Assembly: GCA_041485385.1 (NCBI GenBank)
Contig: JBGPJM010000098.1
Span: 1-16,643 of the forward strand
Source of the DNA: JBGPJM01 sp041485385
GTDB lineage: Bacteria; Planctomycetota; Phycisphaerae; Phycisphaerales; UBA1924
Length of the DNA stretch: 16,643 nucleotides
Direction: 5' to 3'
Shown: positions 14,336-16,643 of the stretch, in pieces
Position numbering within the stretch: the first letter of the stretch is position 1
Layout: each line of letters opens with the position of its first letter
Made by a program: the position numbers and the translations under genes
The notes under the pieces: generated by a model
What the model was told of the DNA's origin: nothing
Database searches by the model: none
The model's input: the letters and a program-made list of their open reading frames with translations, nothing else

Positions 14336-14345
14336 TTGATATCAA
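14336..14345. promoter_or_regulatory. Palindrome at the M20 peptidase start
   Basis: TTGATATCAA is a perfect 10-bp palindrome ending three bases before the peptidase ATG on the minus strand. It occupies the place of a ribosome binding site. It could be an operator; no similar site was noticed elsewhere in the window. Confidence 0.3.
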
Positions 14346-14351
14346 GAAGGC

Positions 14352-14382
14352 ATCGAGGCATGCGGCATCAAGGCATCGAGGC
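14352..14382. repeat. 8-bp-periodic ATCRAGGC tract
   Basis: The units are ATCGAGGC (14352), ATGCGGC (14360, 7 bp), ATCAAGGC (14367) and ATCGAGGC (14375). The 13-mer AAGGCATCGAGGC occurs exactly twice, at 14347 and 14370. The tract fills most of the 59-bp spacer between the peptidase and DinB-superfamily genes. Its sequence is unrelated to the dnaE2 repeats, but the unit size is the same. Confidence 0.7.
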
Positions 14383-14391
14383 GAAGACCGG

Positions 14392-14889
14392 TCAGACCGG
14401 AGGACGCTTGCCGGCCCGGCGCCAAGCGCTGAGCTGGCCGAGGTGGGCCATCTCGTGGTCGATCATGAGGTGGACGATCGCGTCGGCGATGTACGGGAAG
14501 CGATCCGCCCAGCGGGGGAGCGGGATGGGGCGAGAGAGGATCGACGGGTCGGCGCGTTCGAGGGCCGAGGCGAGGTCGTCGTGGTCGGCGAAGAACTTGC
14601 CCATGAGAACCTGCTTGCGCGGGTAGGCATTCACATCGCCAAGCGGCTTGGATTCCCGGCCATACGGGCTGCTGATCGGGTCCTCGAAGGACCTGCCCTG
14701 GAGGATGGCGCTGAGCACGGGCGGGTAGAGGCCGATGTGCGAGAAGACCCAGGCCGGGTGGTTCATCGTGACGCCCGGGACGGGCTGGCTGACCATGTCG
14801 GCGTCGGAGAGATCGGCGACCAGGCGCTGCGCGTAGTCGCGCTGGTGGGCCCAGGTGCGGAGGACGGCGGCGGTGAGGTGGTCGGGCAT
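14392..14889 (-). CDS. DinB-superfamily (YfiT/DinB-like) metal-binding four-helix protein
   Basis: The 165-residue protein resembles the DinB/YfiT superfamily of four-helix bundles, which includes thiol S-transferases and many proteins of unknown role. It is not the Y-family polymerase also named DinB. The usual three-histidine metal site is visible: His51 in 'WVFSHIGLY', and His145 and His149 in 'LMIDHEMAHLGQLSAWRR'. There is no signal peptide. No Shine-Dalgarno precedes the ATG; the spacer upstream is a GGGGACGC-type repeat. It lies 48 bp after the MmgE/PrpD gene and 59 bp before the peptidase, so the three may be one transcript. The activity cannot be predicted. Confidence 0.8.
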   Translation of the reverse strand: MPDHLTAAVLRTWAHQRDYAQRLVADLSDADMVSQPVPGVTMNHPAWVFSHIGLYPPVLSAILQGRSFEDPISSPYGRESKPLGDVNAYPRKQVLMGKFFADHDDLASALERADPSILSRPIPLPRWADRFPYIADAIVHLMIDHEMAHLGQLSAWRRAGKRPPV

Positions 14890-14913
14890 GGGGAAGGGGG
14901 GACGCGGGGACGG
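14890..14913. repeat. 8-bp-periodic GGGGACGC tract
   Basis: Three successive 8-mers, GGGGAAGG, GGGGACGC and GGGGACGG, lie directly upstream of the DinB-superfamily start, in the 48-bp gap to the MmgE/PrpD gene. The tract is short, so chance in GC-rich DNA is possible. Confidence 0.45.
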
Positions 14914-14937
14914 AATGAATCGTACAGACGAATGGAC

Positions 14938-16449
14938 TTAGCGGCGCGACTTGGCCTTGCGAGAGGCCGCTCTGCGGCCTGCCGTTTTTCTGACGCACCG
15001 TGACGAGGCTCTCTTGGCGCCCCTTGCCGGAGCGACAAGGGACCTCATCAGCGGCTCCACGGTCCTGAGTTTCTCCATTGACATGATCATGCGACCCAAC
15101 TCCTGGCAGCGGTCTTCGCCGACGACTTCCTTCCCCAGCGCGGTGAACTTCACGGCGATCTCGTCCTCGGTCATCGGGTCGCGCGGGTCGCCCTTGGGGA
15201 CATCGACGCGCTTGGAGAAGGATTGGCCGCCGGTGGTCGTGATGGTCACGCGGCTGGGCTGGAACTTGGGGAAGAGCGCCTCGAACTCCTGGTTCGGCAC
15301 AATCTTGACCTTGTCCATGACAGGGATCAGGGCCGGGTCCTTGATGCGCGAGTCCTTGAACTGCAGCGGGGTGACCATGCCGTCGAGGAGGCCGGCCGCG
15401 AGGCAGTAGGGGAGCGAGTGGTCGGCGGTTTCCTTGGAGTTGGGGCGGTATTTGTGGGGATCGCCCAGGATGTCGGCGGCACGGGCGATGACCTCGACCT
15501 TGATCTCGGCGACGTCGGCGGCCTGGATGTTGTTCTCCTTCACGACCTTCATCATCGCAGTCAGCGGGGCGTGGCTGAGGGCCTCGATGGGGAAGGACTT
15601 CATGCCGCAGTCGAGGATGCGGTAGTGGTCGTCGGCCGACGCCGGCAGCGCGCCCGTGAGCTTCGCGACGTCCCACTCGTGGCCAAAGACGTGGAAGAGC
15701 CCCTCCTTGCCGTCGATGACGTGCTCGGGGCCGGAGTAGCCGAGTTCGGCCAGGAGCGCCGATTCGACACCGGCGCGGGTCGCCATCGGGTCGACCGTGT
15801 TCTTCATGTTCGTGAGCCTGCCCGCGGTCACGGCGCCCAGCGTGCACGTGCGGCCGGCGGAGATGCCGATGGCGTGCTGGATCTTGCCGGCGGAGAGGCC
15901 GAGGATGCGCCCGGCGGCGATGGGCGCGGCGAACCCGGTGAGCGTCGCGTGGTGCCAGCCGTATTCGCGGATACCCGGGACGCCCGCCTCGCAGAGGCGC
16001 ATCTCGATCTCGTAGGCGATGATGGTCGCGACGATCACGTCCTTGCCCGAGCGCCCCTTCATCTCCGCCAGCGCGAGCGGGCCGGCGATGATGTCGGAGG
16101 GGTGGCAGGGGTCGGCCTTCCAGTAGATGTCGTTGTAGTCCATCGCGCGGATCATGTGCGAGTTGAGCAGCGCGGCCTCGGCGGGGTCGGTCCTGAATCC
16201 GCTGACGAAGCAGGTGCAGGGGCCGCTGCCTTTGTCACCGCCGCGCATCCGCCGGGCGTGTTTGAGGAGGATGTGCGCATCCTCCTGGCGGCTGCCGCCC
16301 AAGGCGCAGCCGAGGGAGTCGTACCAGAAGAGCTTGGCGGTTCGGATCGCCTCGGGGCTGAGGTGCTCGTACTTGAGGCCGGCCGCCCAGGCGGCGAGCC
16401 GGGCGGAAAGGAAGTCGCTGGTCTTGAAGTTCTTGCTCGAGGAGCTCAT
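14938..16449 (-). CDS. MmgE/PrpD family protein with a basic C-terminal tail
   Basis: The 503-residue protein belongs to the MmgE/PrpD family, which includes 2-methylcitrate dehydratase, cis-aconitate decarboxylase and related enzymes. Family marks are 'FWYDSLGCALGG' at 41-52, 'AMDYNDIYW' at 102-110 followed by 'HPSD' at 116-119, 'WHHATLTGFAAPIAAG' at 165-180, and 'KSFPIEALSHAP' in the middle region. The C-terminal domain ends with 'TEDEIAVKF'. I chose the ATG at 16449; the frame extends to a TTG at 16596, but those 49 codons are Arg/Pro-rich and unlike the family. No prpB or prpC adjoins it, so a methylcitrate role is not supported and the reaction is undetermined. Residues 472-503 form an unusual tail with 13 Lys/Arg. 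The 5' end can fold, since GGGTATC (16450-16456) pairs with GATACCC (16492-16498). Confidence 0.88.
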   Translation of the reverse strand: MSSSSKNFKTSDFLSARLAAWAAGLKYEHLSPEAIRTAKLFWYDSLGCALGGSRQEDAHILLKHARRMRGGDKGSGPCTCFVSGFRTDPAEAALLNSHMIRAMDYNDIYWKADPCHPSDIIAGPLALAEMKGRSGKDVIVATIIAYEIEMRLCEAGVPGIREYGWHHATLTGFAAPIAAGRILGLSAGKIQHAIGISAGRTCTLGAVTAGRLTNMKNTVDPMATRAGVESALLAELGYSGPEHVIDGKEGLFHVFGHEWDVAKLTGALPASADDHYRILDCGMKSFPIEALSHAPLTAMMKVVKENNIQAADVAEIKVEVIARAADILGDPHKYRPNSKETADHSLPYCLAAGLLDGMVTPLQFKDSRIKDPALIPVMDKVKIVPNQEFEALFPKFQPSRVTITTTGGQSFSKRVDVPKGDPRDPMTEDEIAVKFTALGKEVVGEDRCQELGRMIMSMEKLRTVEPLMRSLVAPARGAKRASSRCVRKTAGRRAASRKAKSRR

Positions 16450-16513
16450 GGGTATCCCGTGGGATGATCCGGAGGTGAGAAAGTCGCAGACGATACCCGG
16501 TCCGGACGGGATT

Positions 16514-16525
16514 GTCCCCGGGGAC
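16514..16525. promoter_or_regulatory. 12-bp palindrome upstream of the MmgE/PrpD gene
   Basis: GTCCCCGGGGAC is a perfect palindrome in the spacer between the MmgE/PrpD gene and the right edge. GTCCGGAC at 16500-16507 is a second, shorter one. They may be regulator sites for one or both divergent genes, but GC-rich spacers often contain such symmetry. Confidence 0.25.
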
Positions 16526-16602
16526 CGCCCGGGTCTGCGGGTCCGGCGGACATTCGGAGGGCGGATCAAGTCCCCTCTCGGCAGCGCCGATAACAACGGC
16601 CT

Positions 16603-16643
16603 ATGGACCCCACCACGGCGACGGCGGTAGTCTGGATCGTGGA
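16603..16643 (+). CDS. Possible start of a gene running off the right edge
   Basis: From the ATG at 16603 the frame reads MDPTTATAVVWIV and is still open at the window end. The hydrophobic beginning would suit a membrane protein. No clear Shine-Dalgarno is present in the 15 bases upstream. Thirteen codons are too few to identify a product. Confidence 0.3.
   Translation, partial: MDPTTATAVVWIV

Noticed and set aside
14392..14889. Y-family polymerase DinB as part of a second damage locus
   Set aside because: The protein is a 165-residue DinB-superfamily four-helix bundle with a three-His site; it only shares the name with polymerase IV.
14938..16449. prpD assignment as 2-methylcitrate dehydratase of the methylcitrate cycle
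   Set aside because: No prpB, prpC or prpE gene is nearby, and the family covers several different reactions.
13166..16467. Long plus-strand open frames opposite the peptidase and MmgE/PrpD genes
   Set aside because: They are low-complexity Gly/Ala/Asp/Val-rich shadows; the minus-strand frames carry complete catalytic motifs.

Overview
The window is high-GC bacterial DNA that most resembles Planctomycetota, probably class Phycisphaerae. The best clue is the secreted protein at 11219-12847. It carries a signal peptide, seven DxDxDG propeller repeats, and a C-terminal pair of EF-hand-like modules with the 'NSQDFFDFL' wording I associate with Phycisphaerae exported proteins. The assignment is inference; no 16S gene or other phylogenetic marker is present.

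Layout. 1-336: leader DNA with no supported gene. 337-1008 (+): FixJ/NarL-type response regulator, convergent with a PAS sensor histidine kinase at 1042-2997 (-), probably its partner. 3051-3737 (+): SRAP (YedK/HMCES-type) abasic-site protein, divergent from the kinase over 53 bp. 3798-9985 (+): an imuA-imuB-dnaE2 translesion mutagenesis cassette with its own promoter (TTGACA-N17-TATCCT), which predicts a leaderless imuA mRNA. 10202-11074 (+): FkbM-type methyltransferase. 11219-12847 (+): secreted beta-propeller protein. 12962-13047 (+): tRNA-Leu(CAA). Three minus-strand genes follow, read from right to left: MmgE/PrpD family protein (16449-14938), DinB-superfamily protein (14889-14392) and M20 metallopeptidase (14332-13073). 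At the right edge another plus-strand gene may begin at 16603.

How the genes work together. SRAP, ImuA, ImuB and DnaE2 form a DNA-damage island: SRAP caps abasic sites in single-stranded DNA, while ImuA/ImuB recruit the error-prone polymerase DnaE2 to the clamp. ImuB lacks Y-family catalytic residues and DnaE2 keeps all three catalytic aspartates, as expected for this mutasome. The kinase/regulator pair is a separate signalling unit.

The most unusual signal is a family of inverted-repeat elements whose arms are 8-bp tandem repeats (left about RAGKGGCA, right about TGCCMCTY). Three or more copies interrupt dnaE2 in frame, and one straddles the imuB-dnaE2 junction and extends into the dnaE2 N-terminus. 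They account for much of why DnaE2 is about 1245 residues instead of roughly 1050. Because 8 and 3 are coprime and the unit yields no stop codon, such a tract reads open in all six frames. Other 7-8 bp periodic tracts of different sequence sit in three spacers of the right half (13055, 14352, 14890).
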